Shown one piece after another: positions 29,215-36,968 of a stretch of 64,000 nucleotides of DNA (position 1 is its first letter; each line of letters starts with the position of its first letter). Position numbers and translations under genes: made by a program. The DNA comes from CAVSRC01 sp963782045 (GTDB lineage: Bacteria; Pseudomonadota; Alphaproteobacteria; Rhizobiales; Kaistiaceae): assembly GCA_963782045.1 (NCBI GenBank), contig CAWAIR010000006.1:310001-374000 (forward strand), written 5' to 3'. The notes under the pieces are model-generated. The model ran no database searches, was not told the origin of the DNA, and saw only the letters and a program-made list of their open reading frames with translations.

Positions 29215-30198
29215 CTAGAGCAGCTTGCGCAGATCGTCGAGACGGGCGTTCACCAGCCAGCCGTAGTAGTTCTCTTGCGGATAGACCATGGCGAGGCCCT
29301 TGGTCCGGCGCTTGCGGTTTTCGTCGGCAAGCACACGGGCCCGGTCGGCGGCGTCGCCGAGATTATAGAGCGTGGCGGTGAGGCCGGGGTTCTTCGAGAT
29401 GTCGAAGCCGGCGATGTCGCGATAGATGGCGATGTCGTTGGCGATGATCGCCGCCATGTAATCGAGCGACATGTCGGGGTCCATGACCGCGTGGTAGATC
29501 TCGTTGGGGTGGTTGAGATCGAGCGGCGGCAGCCCGCTCCTGGCGGCAACCACGTCGGAGACGGTGAGCGCGGCCAGCGGGCTCAATTGGCCGAGGCCGA
29601 AGGTCTGGCCGGCGAAGTAGGGCTGGAAGAAGACGCGCTGCATGCGGTCGTCGGGAAAGGCCTTGCCGTCGACCGTCTTGCCCCGGAACTCGGCGCGCCA
29701 GACATCCTCGCGGCAGGTCCACAGGTCGTAATCGTCGGTGGCGGTGTCGCACTTGGCGAATTGCGGGCGCTTGATGAAATCGCGCACGTCCTCGCCCTTG
29801 TAGGCGAAGTGCATGTCGGCACCGAGATAGGCCAACGCCTTCACATAGTAACCCTGGAGCGTGTCCATGGCATCGACGTTGTAGGTGTGCTCGCCGATGA
29901 TGGCGCCGATCATGTGGATGGGGTCGATGCCGTAGGTGGCGGCGGCCTGCTCAATCTTCTGGATGAGCACACGGTCGGCGGCGAGCTGGCCGTAGATGGT
30001 CTTGTACTTCTCGGCGAAGGTGCCGTTGGTCTCGGCCGTGCGGATGACCGAGCTCGTCGAAATCGGCGGCTGGGTGGCCGAGCGGTTGCCCGGCGGGACG
30101 ACGATGACCTCGGCGCGGGCGCCGACCGGGGAAGCGGCCAGCACCAGAAGGAGGGGGAAGAGCAGGATCAGGCGAGCCAGCGGGCGGAAAGGCGGCAT
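29215..30198 (-). CDS. DUF1402 family secreted protein
   Basis: About 327 residues from the ATG at 30198, chosen because the signal peptide MPPFRPLARLILLFPLLLVL follows directly and ends at ASPVGARA before EVIVVPPG. The mature part contains IDPIHMIGAIIGEHTYNVDAM, GQTFGLGQLSPLAALTVSD and NPGLTATLYNLGDAADRA. These resemble a lysozyme-like fold (E-H-T...GLGQLSPL...T..YN.G). DUF1402 is largely restricted to Hyphomicrobiales, so it supports the taxonomic call. It may act on peptidoglycan in the periplasm, but the role is untested. Confidence 0.85.
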   Translation of the reverse strand: MPPFRPLARLILLFPLLLVLAASPVGARAEVIVVPPGNRSATQPPISTSSVIRTAETNGTFAEKYKTIYGQLAADRVLIQKIEQAAATYGIDPIHMIGAIIGEHTYNVDAMDTLQGYYVKALAYLGADMHFAYKGEDVRDFIKRPQFAKCDTATDDYDLWTCREDVWRAEFRGKTVDGKAFPDDRMQRVFFQPYFAGQTFGLGQLSPLAALTVSDVVAARSGLPPLDLNHPNEIYHAVMDPDMSLDYMAAIIANDIAIYRDIAGFDISKNPGLTATLYNLGDAADRARVLADENRKRRTKGLAMVYPQENYYGWLVNARLDDLRKLL

Positions 30199-30465
30199 CA
30201 AGCGGTTTCTCGAGGGGGGTGGCGGCTTCCCGGCCAATGGGGGCAGGATCATAATTCGACCGGCGGCGGAGTTGAAGCCGCCGCCGGTGGCAAATCAATG
30301 GCGCCCGCACCCCAGAGCCCTTCATCACCAGAATAGAACCAATTCCGTTTCACGACCGGCGCAGCGATCCGCCGTCGAGACCGGCAAAGGGCGACGTGGG
30401 GCATCGAGCGAGATGCGATCGGCGTCGGGCGCCGCCGGTCGGAAACCCGAAGGGACGAGCGCTAG

Positions 30466-31773
30466 CTAGAGAATGTATCGCGACAGGTCGGTGTTGCGGG
30501 CGAGGTCGCCGATGTGGTCCTCGACGTATTTGGCGTCGATGGAGACCCCCTCGCCGTCCCGGTCGGAGGCGGAGAAGCTGATCTCGTCGAGGACCCGTTC
30601 CATCACCGTTTGCAGGCGCCGCGCCCCGATGTTCTCGACGCTGGCGTTGACCGCCACCGCGATCGAGGCGATCGAATCGATGGCGTCGTCGGTGAAGTCG
30701 AGGGTCACGCCTTCGGTCTTCATCAGGGCGACGTACTGCTTGATGAGGCTCGCCTCGGTCTCGGTGAGGATTCTCCGGAAATCCTCCTTCGACAGCGGCG
30801 ACAGCTCGACGCGGATGGGCAGCCGCCCCTGCAACTCGGGCAACAGGTCCGACGGCTTGGCGATGTGGAACGCACCGGAAGCGATGAACAGGATGTGGTC
30901 GGTCTTCACCGGCCCGTACTTGGTCGCCACCGTGGTGCCCTCGAGCAGCGGCAGCAGGTCGCGCTGAACGCCCTCGCGGCTGACGTCGCCGCCGTAACGG
31001 CCCTCGCGGACGCAGATCTTGTCGATCTCGTCGAGGAAGACGATGCCGTCGTTCTCGGCGGCGACGATGGCCTCCTGGGTGACCTCGTCGTTGTCGAGCA
31101 GCTTGTCGGATTCCTCGTTGACCAAGAGCTCGTGCAAATCGCGCACCATGAGGCGGCGGGTCTTGGTCTTGTTGCCGAAGGCCTTGCCGAGCATGTCGCC
31201 GATGTTCATGACGCCGACCGAGGCGCCGGGCATGCCGGGAATCTCGAACTGGGGCATGCCGCCGCCGCTGTCCTTGACCTCGATCTCGATCTCCTTGTCG
31301 TCGAGCTCGCCCTGGCGCAGGCGCTTGCGGAAGGATTCGCGGGTGGCGGGGCTGGCGGCCGGGCCGACCAGGGCGGTGAGCACGCGCTCTTCCGCGGCAA
31401 GCTCCGCCTTGGCCGAAACCTCCTGCCGCCGGCGTTCGCGTACCAGCGAGATGCCGACCTCGACCAGATCGCGGACGATCTGCTCGACATCGCGGCCGAC
31501 ATAGCCGACCTCGGTGAACTTGGTCGCCTCAACCTTGATGAAGGGGGCGCCGGCGAGCCGCGCCAGGCGGCGCGAGATCTCGGTCTTGCCGACGCCGGTC
31601 GGGCCGATCATCAGGATGTTCTTGGGCAGCACCTCCTCGCGCATGTCGCCGGTGAGCTGCTGGCGGCGCCAGCGGTTCCTGAGCGCGATGGCGACGGCGC
31701 GCTTGGCGTCGTTCTGGCCGATGATGAAGCGGTCGAGTTCGGAGACGATTTCCCGGGGGGAGAATGTGGCCAT
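30466..31773 (-). CDS. hslU: ATP-dependent protease ATPase subunit HslU
   Basis: The AAA+ unfoldase of the HslUV (ClpYQ) heat-shock protease. 435 residues from the ATG at 31773. Walker A is ILMIGPTGVGKTEISRRLA, the pore loop is VEATKFTEVGYVGRDVEQI, and Walker B is GIVFLDEIDKI. Sensor regions LIPVELSP-like (LPIRVELSPLSKEDF) and the C-terminal tail RNTDLSRYIL insert into HslV. It begins five bases after the hslV stop; both are transcribed leftwards. Confidence 0.98.
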   Translation of the reverse strand: MATFSPREIVSELDRFIIGQNDAKRAVAIALRNRWRRQQLTGDMREEVLPKNILMIGPTGVGKTEISRRLARLAGAPFIKVEATKFTEVGYVGRDVEQIVRDLVEVGISLVRERRRQEVSAKAELAAEERVLTALVGPAASPATRESFRKRLRQGELDDKEIEIEVKDSGGGMPQFEIPGMPGASVGVMNIGDMLGKAFGNKTKTRRLMVRDLHELLVNEESDKLLDNDEVTQEAIVAAENDGIVFLDEIDKICVREGRYGGDVSREGVQRDLLPLLEGTTVATKYGPVKTDHILFIASGAFHIAKPSDLLPELQGRLPIRVELSPLSKEDFRRILTETEASLIKQYVALMKTEGVTLDFTDDAIDSIASIAVAVNASVENIGARRLQTVMERVLDEISFSASDRDGEGVSIDAKYVEDHIGDLARNTDLSRYIL

Positions 31774-31778
31774 CGGGA

Positions 31779-32339
31779 TCAGACCTCCGAATCGAGGGAT
31801 TCGAGCGTGACGCTCGTATTGGTGTAGACGCAGATGTCGGCGGCGATCGCCATCGCCTTGCGGGCGATCTCCTCGGCCGTCTGGTCGGTGTCCATCAGCG
31901 CGCGGGCGGCGGCGAGCGCATAATTGCCGCCGGAACCGATGCCGGCGACACCGCCATCCGGCTCGAGCACGTCGCCGGTACCGGTGAGCACCAGGCTGGT
32001 CGACTTGTCGGCGACCAGCATCATGGCCTCCAGCCGGCGCAGGTAGCGGTCGGTGCGCCAGTCCTTGGCGAGCTCGACGCAGGCGCGGGTGAGCTGGCCG
32101 GGATACTGCTCGAGCTTGGCTTCCAGCCGCTCGAACAGGGTGAAGGCATCGGCCGTGGCGCCGGCGAAGCCGGCGATGACGCCGCCCTTGCCAAGCGGGC
32201 GGACCTTCTTGGCATTGTGCTTCATGACCGTCTGGCCGACGGAGACCTGGCCGTCGCCGGCAATGACGACCTTGCCGCCCTTGCGCACGGTGATGATGGT
32301 GGTGCCGTGCCAAGGCTCTGAATTGGGGGAATTGCTCAA
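31779..32339 (-). CDS. hslV: ATP-dependent protease proteolytic subunit HslV
   Basis: The threonine peptidase core of HslUV. After processing, the N-terminal Thr of WHGTTIITVRKGGKVVIAGDG is catalytic. GDGQVSVGQTVMKHNAKKVR, GFAGATADAFTLFERLE and GIGSGGNYALAAARAL are typical. No ATG is in range. TTG at 32339 (encoding SNSPNSEPWHG before the Thr pair) follows AAGGACA at good spacing and gives the usual short leader, so 186 residues is chosen over longer in-frame extensions. Confidence 0.96.
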   Translation of the reverse strand: MSNSPNSEPWHGTTIITVRKGGKVVIAGDGQVSVGQTVMKHNAKKVRPLGKGGVIAGFAGATADAFTLFERLEAKLEQYPGQLTRACVELAKDWRTDRYLRRLEAMMLVADKSTSLVLTGTGDVLEPDGGVAGIGSGGNYALAAARALMDTDQTAEEIARKAMAIAADICVYTNTSVTLESLDSEV

Positions 32340-32432
32340 CGCTGACTGTCCTTGTGCAGCGGGCAGCGGCGGTCCTGAAACAGGCCCCGCGGCGGCCCCT
32401 ATCGCCGGCCGCCTGGGGGCCGGCGGTGCTTT

Positions 32433-32461
32433 ATGTAAGGACAGCGCCCAAGGAATCAAAC
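32433..32461 (-). promoter_or_regulatory. Possible promoter of hslVU
   Basis: On the minus strand TTGATT is followed by 16 bases and TACATA, a sigma-70-like pair. The overlapping TTTG-N16-CCTTACAT partly resembles a heat-shock promoter (CTTG and CYTATNT). It lies about 95 bases upstream of the hslV TTG. The match is imperfect in either reading, so this is tentative. Confidence 0.25.
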
Positions 32462-32483
32462 TTGGCCGCCGCGGCGCGGCCGG

Positions 32484-33503
32484 TCAGGGCCGCGCGCCAA
32501 GCTTTGCCTGCATGTCGAAGGGATAGGGCAGCGGGCGCTCGCTGACCTCGGTGAGCCGTTCCACTTCCTGCCGGGTCAGCTCCCAGCCGGCGGCGCCAAG
32601 ATTGCTGTCGAGCTGAGCCATGGTGCGGGCACCGACGATCGGCGCGGTCACCCCGGGCTGGCGGAGCAGCCAGTTGAGGGCGACCTGGGCGGGCTCCTTG
32701 CCCCGGTCCTCGCCGATGGCGGCGAGCGTTTCGATCACCTTCCAGGTGGATTCGTTGGCGTAGCGCTCCCAGGTCTCGCTCCAGCCCTCGCGGCTGGCGA
32801 TCTCGATGCGGGCGCCAGCCACCGGCGCGGTCATGCCGCGGCGGTACTTGCCCGACAGCCAGCCGCCGCGCAGCGGGCTCCACGGCAGCACGCCAAGGCC
32901 CTCGTCGCGGGCAACCGGCAGGAGGTCCCATTCCAGCTCGCGATCGAGCAGGTTGTAGAGCGCCTGCAGGCAGGTGAACGGCTCCCAGCCGTTCCGGCGC
33001 GCGGTGTCGACCGCCTTCTGCAACTGCGCGGCGGAATAGTTGCTGGCGCCGATGTAGCGGACCTTGCCGGCGCGCACGAGGTCGTTGAGCGCCGACAGCG
33101 TCTCCTCCAGCGGCGTCGCCGGGTCCCACATGTGGACCTGGTAGAGATCGATGTGGTCGGTCTGGAGGCGGGCGAGGCTCGCTTCGACCTGGGCGGCGAT
33201 GTGCTTGCGCGACAGGCCGAAGCGGTTGACCCGCCGGTTGGCCGGATCGTCGGTGCCGAAGCGGACCTTGGTGGCGAGCACGATGTCGTCGCGATCGCGG
33301 GTCTTCAGCCAGGTGCCGACGATCTCCTCGGATCGGCCGCGGCTGTAGACGTCGGCGGTGTCGATGAAATTGCCGCCGACCTCGGCGAAGCGGTCGAGCA
33401 TGCGGTGGCTGAGGTCCTCGTCGCATTCGCGGCCGAAGGTCATGGCGCCGAGGCAGAGCTCGCTGACCTTGAGCCCGGTCTTGCCCAGATTGCGGTAGTC
33501 CAT
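32484..33503 (-). CDS. Aldo/keto reductase
   Basis: 339 residues from the ATG at 33503 (MDYRNLGKTGLKVSELCLG), behind GAGGGAG. The NADPH-dependent AKR barrel carries the tetrad: Asp in NFIDTADVY, Tyr in the same segment, Lys in DIVLATKVRFG and His in LYQVHMWDP. VALNWLLRQPGVTAPIVGART is the C-terminal cofactor region. It probably reduces an aldehyde or ketone; the substrate is unknown. The frame stays open upstream but without conserved sequence. Confidence 0.92.
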   Translation of the reverse strand: MDYRNLGKTGLKVSELCLGAMTFGRECDEDLSHRMLDRFAEVGGNFIDTADVYSRGRSEEIVGTWLKTRDRDDIVLATKVRFGTDDPANRRVNRFGLSRKHIAAQVEASLARLQTDHIDLYQVHMWDPATPLEETLSALNDLVRAGKVRYIGASNYSAAQLQKAVDTARRNGWEPFTCLQALYNLLDRELEWDLLPVARDEGLGVLPWSPLRGGWLSGKYRRGMTAPVAGARIEIASREGWSETWERYANESTWKVIETLAAIGEDRGKEPAQVALNWLLRQPGVTAPIVGARTMAQLDSNLGAAGWELTRQEVERLTEVSERPLPYPFDMQAKLGARP

Positions 33504-33770
33504 AAGCCTAACTCCCTCATGCGATGCGCTGGCGCTGCCGGAGACCCGAAGGCGTCGCCGAGGCACGCGTCCTCGCCGCTGCCATCGCGGAAACGTGGTG
33601 GAATTCGGCGGAACGCAGGCTCCGGGTGGCGGAGCGCGTGACTCCACGGGAGACGTGGGCCGGCAGGAAGACTAGCACAATCGTGCCGTTTCGGCGCCCC
33701 CGCCGGGCCGCGGCAAATATGGCAATCGCCTCAGCGGGCTGATACAAGGCGCGCCCAAGGAGACTCCGCC

Positions 33771-34364
33771 ATGCGCCGCGCCACGATCTCGCGCAAGACC
33801 AAGGAAACCGACATCTCGGTCGCCGTCGACCTCGACGGCGCCGGCAAGGCCGGCATCGAAACCGGGATCGGCTTCTTCGATCACATGCTCGACCAGATCG
33901 CCCGCCACAGCCTGATCGACCTGACGATTCATGCCAAGGGCGACCTCCATGTCGACCAGCACCACACGGTGGAGGACACCGGCATCGCGCTGGGTCAGGC
34001 GATCCGCGAGGCGCTCGGCGACATGAAGGGCATCACCCGCTATGCCGACGTCCATCTGCCGATGGACGAGGCGATGACGCGCTGCGCCATCGACATCTCC
34101 GGGCGGCCCTATCTGGTGTGGAAGGTGACCTTCACGCGCGGCAAGATCGGCGAGATGGACAGCGAGCTGTTCCGCGAGTTCTTCCAGGCGTTCGCGCAAA
34201 ACGCCGGGATCACGCTGCACATCGAGACCCTCTACGGCCGCAACAACCACCACATCGCCGAAACCTGCTTCAAGGCGCTGGCGCGGGCGCTCCGCGCCGC
34301 GGTCGCCATCGACGCCAGGCAGCCGCAGGCGGTACCTTCGACCAAGGGCAGCCTGAAGGGCTGA
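33771..34364 (+). CDS. hisB: Imidazoleglycerol-phosphate dehydratase
   Basis: The sixth step of histidine synthesis, dehydrating imidazole glycerol phosphate. 197 residues. The two metal-binding His clusters are present: DQHHTVEDTGIALGQAI and GRNNHHIAETCFKALARAL, with GFFDHMLDQIARH at the start. AAGGAG lies upstream of the ATG. It is monofunctional, without the phosphatase domain of enteric HisB. It opens the his gene set hisB-DUF2628-hisH-hisA-[small ORFs]-hisF-hisE-coaA. Confidence 0.97.
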   Translation: MRRATISRKTKETDISVAVDLDGAGKAGIETGIGFFDHMLDQIARHSLIDLTIHAKGDLHVDQHHTVEDTGIALGQAIREALGDMKGITRYADVHLPMDEAMTRCAIDISGRPYLVWKVTFTRGKIGEMDSELFREFFQAFAQNAGITLHIETLYGRNNHHIAETCFKALARALRAAVAIDARQPQAVPSTKGSLKG

Positions 34365-34376
34365 CGGGCACAGGCG

Positions 34377-34910
34377 ATGCCGCTTTTCACCGTCTTCGCA
34401 CCGCCCCCGGGACCCGGCGAGACCGCGCCGGACCCGGTGCGCTTTGCCTTCGTCAAGGACGGCTTCTGCTGGCCGGCCCTGTTCATCCCGGAGATCTGGG
34501 TGCTCTACCGGCGCATGTGGCTGGTGTTCGTGGTCTATCTGGCGGCGAGCCTGGCGATCAGCGTCGTCGGCACCAAGGTCGGCGGGCCGCTGCCCTGGGT
34601 GACGCTGATCCTCATGCACCTGCTGTTCGCGCTGGAGGCCAATGCGCTGAGGCGCTGGAAGCTCGCGCGCCTCGGCTATGAATTCGTCGGCGTCGCCGAG
34701 GGACCGCGCGAGGAAGCGGAACTCCGCTTCTTCAGCCAGTGGCAGGCGCCTCTTTCGCGGCCGCCGGTGAGCGCGCCACCGCCTCCGGCGGAAGCCGCAC
34801 CGCCGGCTCCGCCCGCCGAGCCGGCAAGGCCGCAGCCGCAACCGCAGAAGGACGCGGCGGAGAGCGGCGGCGTGGTGGGCCTGTTCCCGGCACCGGGGGG
34901 GACGTCATGA
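34377..34910 (+). CDS. DUF2628 membrane protein
   Basis: 177 residues. The start MPLFTVFAPPPGPGETAPD is followed by FVKDGFCWPALFIPEIWVLYRRMW, two or three membrane helices (residues 50-90), and ALRRWKLARLGYEFVGVAEG. This is the DUF2628 pattern. The last 60 residues are a proline/alanine-rich tail. It is 12 bases after hisB and overlaps hisH by ATGA. DUF2628 genes are a regular member of rhizobial his clusters, with no known role in histidine synthesis. Confidence 0.9.
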   Translation: MPLFTVFAPPPGPGETAPDPVRFAFVKDGFCWPALFIPEIWVLYRRMWLVFVVYLAASLAISVVGTKVGGPLPWVTLILMHLLFALEANALRRWKLARLGYEFVGVAEGPREEAELRFFSQWQAPLSRPPVSAPPPPAEAAPPAPPAEPARPQPQPQKDAAESGGVVGLFPAPGGTS

Positions 34911-35557
34911 GCGTTGCCATCATCGACTATGGTGCCGGCAACCTGCGCTCGGCGGAAAAGGCCTTCCAGCGCGGCATCGCCGAAAGGGGCGTGAGCGAGG
35001 ACGTGATCATCACCGCCGATCCCGCCGTGGTCGCCCGCGCCGACCGCGTGGTGCTGCCGGGCGATGGCGCCTTCGCCGACTGCAAGCGCAACCTCGACGC
35101 CATCCCCGGCATGATCGAGGCCATCGACGAGGCGATCGACGGGCGCGGCCGGCCGTTCCTCGGCATCTGCGTCGGCATGCAGCTTCTCGCCACCCGCGGC
35201 GTCGAGCATGCGGTGACGCCCGGGCTTGACCGCATTCCCGGCGAGGTGCGTGCGGTCGAGCCCAACGACCCGGCGCTGAAGGTGCCGCACATGGGCTGGA
35301 ACACGATGACGGCGATGAGCGAGCATGCGCTGTTCGACGGCATCGCCTTCGGTCCGGAGGGCTGGCACGCCTATTTCCTGCACGGCTTCCACCTGGTGGC
35401 GACGCGCGAGGAGGACGTGGTGGCGGTCGCCGACTATGGCGGGCCGGTGACGGCGATCGTGGCACGCGGCAATGTGGCCGGCACCCAGTTCCATCCCGAG
35501 AAGAGCCAGAAGCTCGGCCTCAGGCTGATCGCCAATTTCCTGGAGTGGGCGCCGTGA
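34907..35557 (+). CDS. hisH: Imidazole glycerol phosphate synthase glutaminase subunit HisH
   Basis: Supplies ammonia from glutamine to HisF. 216 residues. Class I glutamine amidotransferase features: IIDYGAGNLRSAEKA, nucleophile Cys in PFLGICVGMQLLA, and the His/Glu pair in GTQFHPEKSQKLG. The ATG at 34907 overlaps the DUF2628 stop. Its own stop overlaps the hisA GTG. It acts as a complex with HisF encoded further on, past hisA and the small ORFs. Confidence 0.97.
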   Translation: MSVAIIDYGAGNLRSAEKAFQRGIAERGVSEDVIITADPAVVARADRVVLPGDGAFADCKRNLDAIPGMIEAIDEAIDGRGRPFLGICVGMQLLATRGVEHAVTPGLDRIPGEVRAVEPNDPALKVPHMGWNTMTAMSEHALFDGIAFGPEGWHAYFLHGFHLVATREEDVVAVADYGGPVTAIVARGNVAGTQFHPEKSQKLGLRLIANFLEWAP

Positions 35558-36291
35558 TCCTGTTTCCCGCCATCGACCTCAAGGACGGCGCATGCGTGCG
35601 TCTCGTCCAGGGCGACATGGCCCAGGCGACCACCTTCAGCCGCGATCCGGCGGCCCAGGCACGCGCCTTTGCCGAAGCCGGCTTCCGGCGCCTGCATGTG
35701 GTCGACCTCAACGGCGCCTTCGCGGGCCGCTCGCAGAACGGCGCGGCGGTGGATGCGATTCTGGCGGCAACTGAGGCGCCGGTGCAGCTCGGCGGCGGCA
35801 TCCGCGATCTCAAGGCCATCGAGGGCTGGCTCGAACGGGGCATCGCGCGCGTCATTCTCGGCACCGCGGCGGTCAACGACCCGGAGCTGGTGAAGAGCGC
35901 CGCACGCGCCTTTCCGGGCCAGGTTGCCGTCGGCATCGACGCGCGCGGCGGCCGCGTCGCGGTCAAGGGCTGGGCGGAGACGACCGAGATGGACGCCACC
36001 CAGCTCGCCCGCCGCTTCGAGGACGCCGGGGTGGCGGCAATCGTCTATACCGACATCGAGCGCGACGGGCTGCTCAAGGGCCTGAACATCCCGGCCACCC
36101 TGAAGCTCGCCCGGGCGGTCAAGATCCCGGTCATCGCCTCCGGCGGGCTGGCATCGCTGGCCGACATCGAGCGGCTGCTCGAGCCAGACTGCGCCATCCT
36201 GGAAGGCGCCATCGCCGGCCGCGCCCTCTATGACGGGCGGCTCGACCCCGCCGCGGCGCTCAGGCTCATCAGCGAGCGGGAGGCGGCGTGA
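35554..36291 (+). CDS. hisA: Phosphoribosylformimino-5-aminoimidazole carboxamide ribotide isomerase HisA
   Basis: A histidine pathway (beta/alpha)8-barrel isomerase. 245 residues from GTG at 35554, which overlaps the hisH stop; another in-frame GTG at 35545 would add three residues. Catalytic Asp in ILFPAIDLKDGACVRL and second Asp in YTDIERDGLLKG. Phosphate-binding motifs QLGGGIRDL and IASGGLASLADI are present. The gene ends at 36291, followed by GGAG for the next small ORF rather than hisF. Confidence 0.97.
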   Translation: MILFPAIDLKDGACVRLVQGDMAQATTFSRDPAAQARAFAEAGFRRLHVVDLNGAFAGRSQNGAAVDAILAATEAPVQLGGGIRDLKAIEGWLERGIARVILGTAAVNDPELVKSAARAFPGQVAVGIDARGGRVAVKGWAETTEMDATQLARRFEDAGVAAIVYTDIERDGLLKGLNIPATLKLARAVKIPVIASGGLASLADIERLLEPDCAILEGAIAGRALYDGRLDPAAALRLISEREAA

Positions 36292-36304
36292 GGAGCCGGC
36301 GACC

Positions 36305-36457
36305 ATGAAGGCATTTGATCAGCTTTCGCAGTCTTTCAGCTCCCGCATGGGAGTGGTGGACGTACAGAATGTGCTTAACCCCTTGCTCTGGCTTTCGATA
36401 ATCGCGCTAATCGGCGGTGGTCGCTTGCGTTTCTATTTCGCGACGTGTCAGCGCTGA
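36305..36457 (+). CDS. Small membrane peptide ORF, first of the hisA-hisF cassette
   Basis: A 50-residue ORF (MKAFDQLSQSFSSRMG, then a hydrophobic segment around NPLLWLSIIALIGGG) with no family match known to me. GGAG lies 9 bases before its ATG. Its TGA overlaps the next ATG (TGATG at 36455-36459). Base composition is clearly more AT-rich than the his genes. Alternatively, one missing base near 36443 would join it to the next ORF, giving a single protein of about 128 residues with two membrane helices. The sequence alone does not decide. Confidence 0.5.
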   Translation: MKAFDQLSQSFSSRMGVVDVQNVLNPLLWLSIIALIGGGRLRFYFATCQR

Positions 36458-36690
36458 TGTGGTTGTTTTCGTCGGTGGCCGTTCTCCCGATCGTTCTCGC
36501 AGTGTTTGCGTTTATCTATTTTGGCATCACCGACCCCGATAGACTTCAATCCGAAACCTATCTGACGCGGCGTCATGAATTGGACTTGATCCGAACGAAA
36601 GGCGGCCAAATATCTTTGCCGAACGAAGAGCCTTCACCAATCGAAGAGCCGGTATTAATTGAACATGTTCGCGATGGTGACGAACTATGA
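36457..36690 (+). CDS. Small single-helix membrane protein, second ORF of the hisA-hisF cassette
   Basis: 77 residues from the ATG at 36457. A membrane helix (WLFSSVAVLPIVLAVFAF) runs into YFGITDPDRLQSETYL, then a charged cytosolic tail of about 45 residues rich in Glu and Pro. The DPDRLQSE segment after a helix recurs in many small uncharacterised membrane proteins of mobile or accessory DNA. An in-frame GTG at 36445 is an alternative start. Its TGA overlaps the ATG of the next ORF (ATGA). It may be the C-terminal half of a frameshifted gene beginning at 36305. Confidence 0.62.
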   Translation: MWLFSSVAVLPIVLAVFAFIYFGITDPDRLQSETYLTRRHELDLIRTKGGQISLPNEEPSPIEEPVLIEHVRDGDEL

Positions 36691-36968
36691 GATCTTATAT
36701 ATTGGCCTTTAACGACCGCCAAATCACTATCGATGAAGTTGTAAAGCGCATCAATTCAATTCCAGAGATAGTAAACTGGAGGACCTTCTTTCCAGGAGCG
36801 ATTGTTCTTGTTTCAGAATTAGGACCAAAAGAACTCGCTCGGAAGATCAGAAATAATGAAAATTCTAAGTTCCAATACGTCGTCGTCGATCTTCGGTACA
36901 AAGGTGGGTGGCTACCACGAACGACGTGGGAATTTATGAATGAGCCGAAGGCAGTGGACGAAAGCTAA
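36687..36968 (+). CDS. Small AT-rich-gene protein, possible Cas2/SinR-like fold
   Basis: 93 residues, not assigned by clear homology. The predicted order is strand (SYILAFND), helix (IDEVVKRINSI), strand pair (VNWRTFFPG/AIVLVS), helix (GPKELARKIRNN), strand (FQYVVVDL), then GGWLPRTTWEFM. This order and length resemble the ferredoxin fold of SinR/Cas2-like small proteins. The gene uses AT-rich codons, unlike its neighbours. ATG overlaps the previous stop and its TAA overlaps the hisF ATG (TAATG), so it must be translated within the his mRNA. No CRISPR repeats or cas1 are nearby. Confidence 0.65.
   Translation: MRSYILAFNDRQITIDEVVKRINSIPEIVNWRTFFPGAIVLVSELGPKELARKIRNNENSKFQYVVVDLRYKGGWLPRTTWEFMNEPKAVDES

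Noticed and set aside
32340..32459. 40-codon extension of hslV
   Set aside because: Proline/alanine-rich and not conserved; HslV requires its Thr close to the N-terminus, so the TTG at 32339 is better.
36292..36968. CRISPR adaptation module suggested by the Cas2-like ORF
   Set aside because: There is no cas1, no repeat array and no leader nearby; the fold similarity alone does not make it a CRISPR gene.
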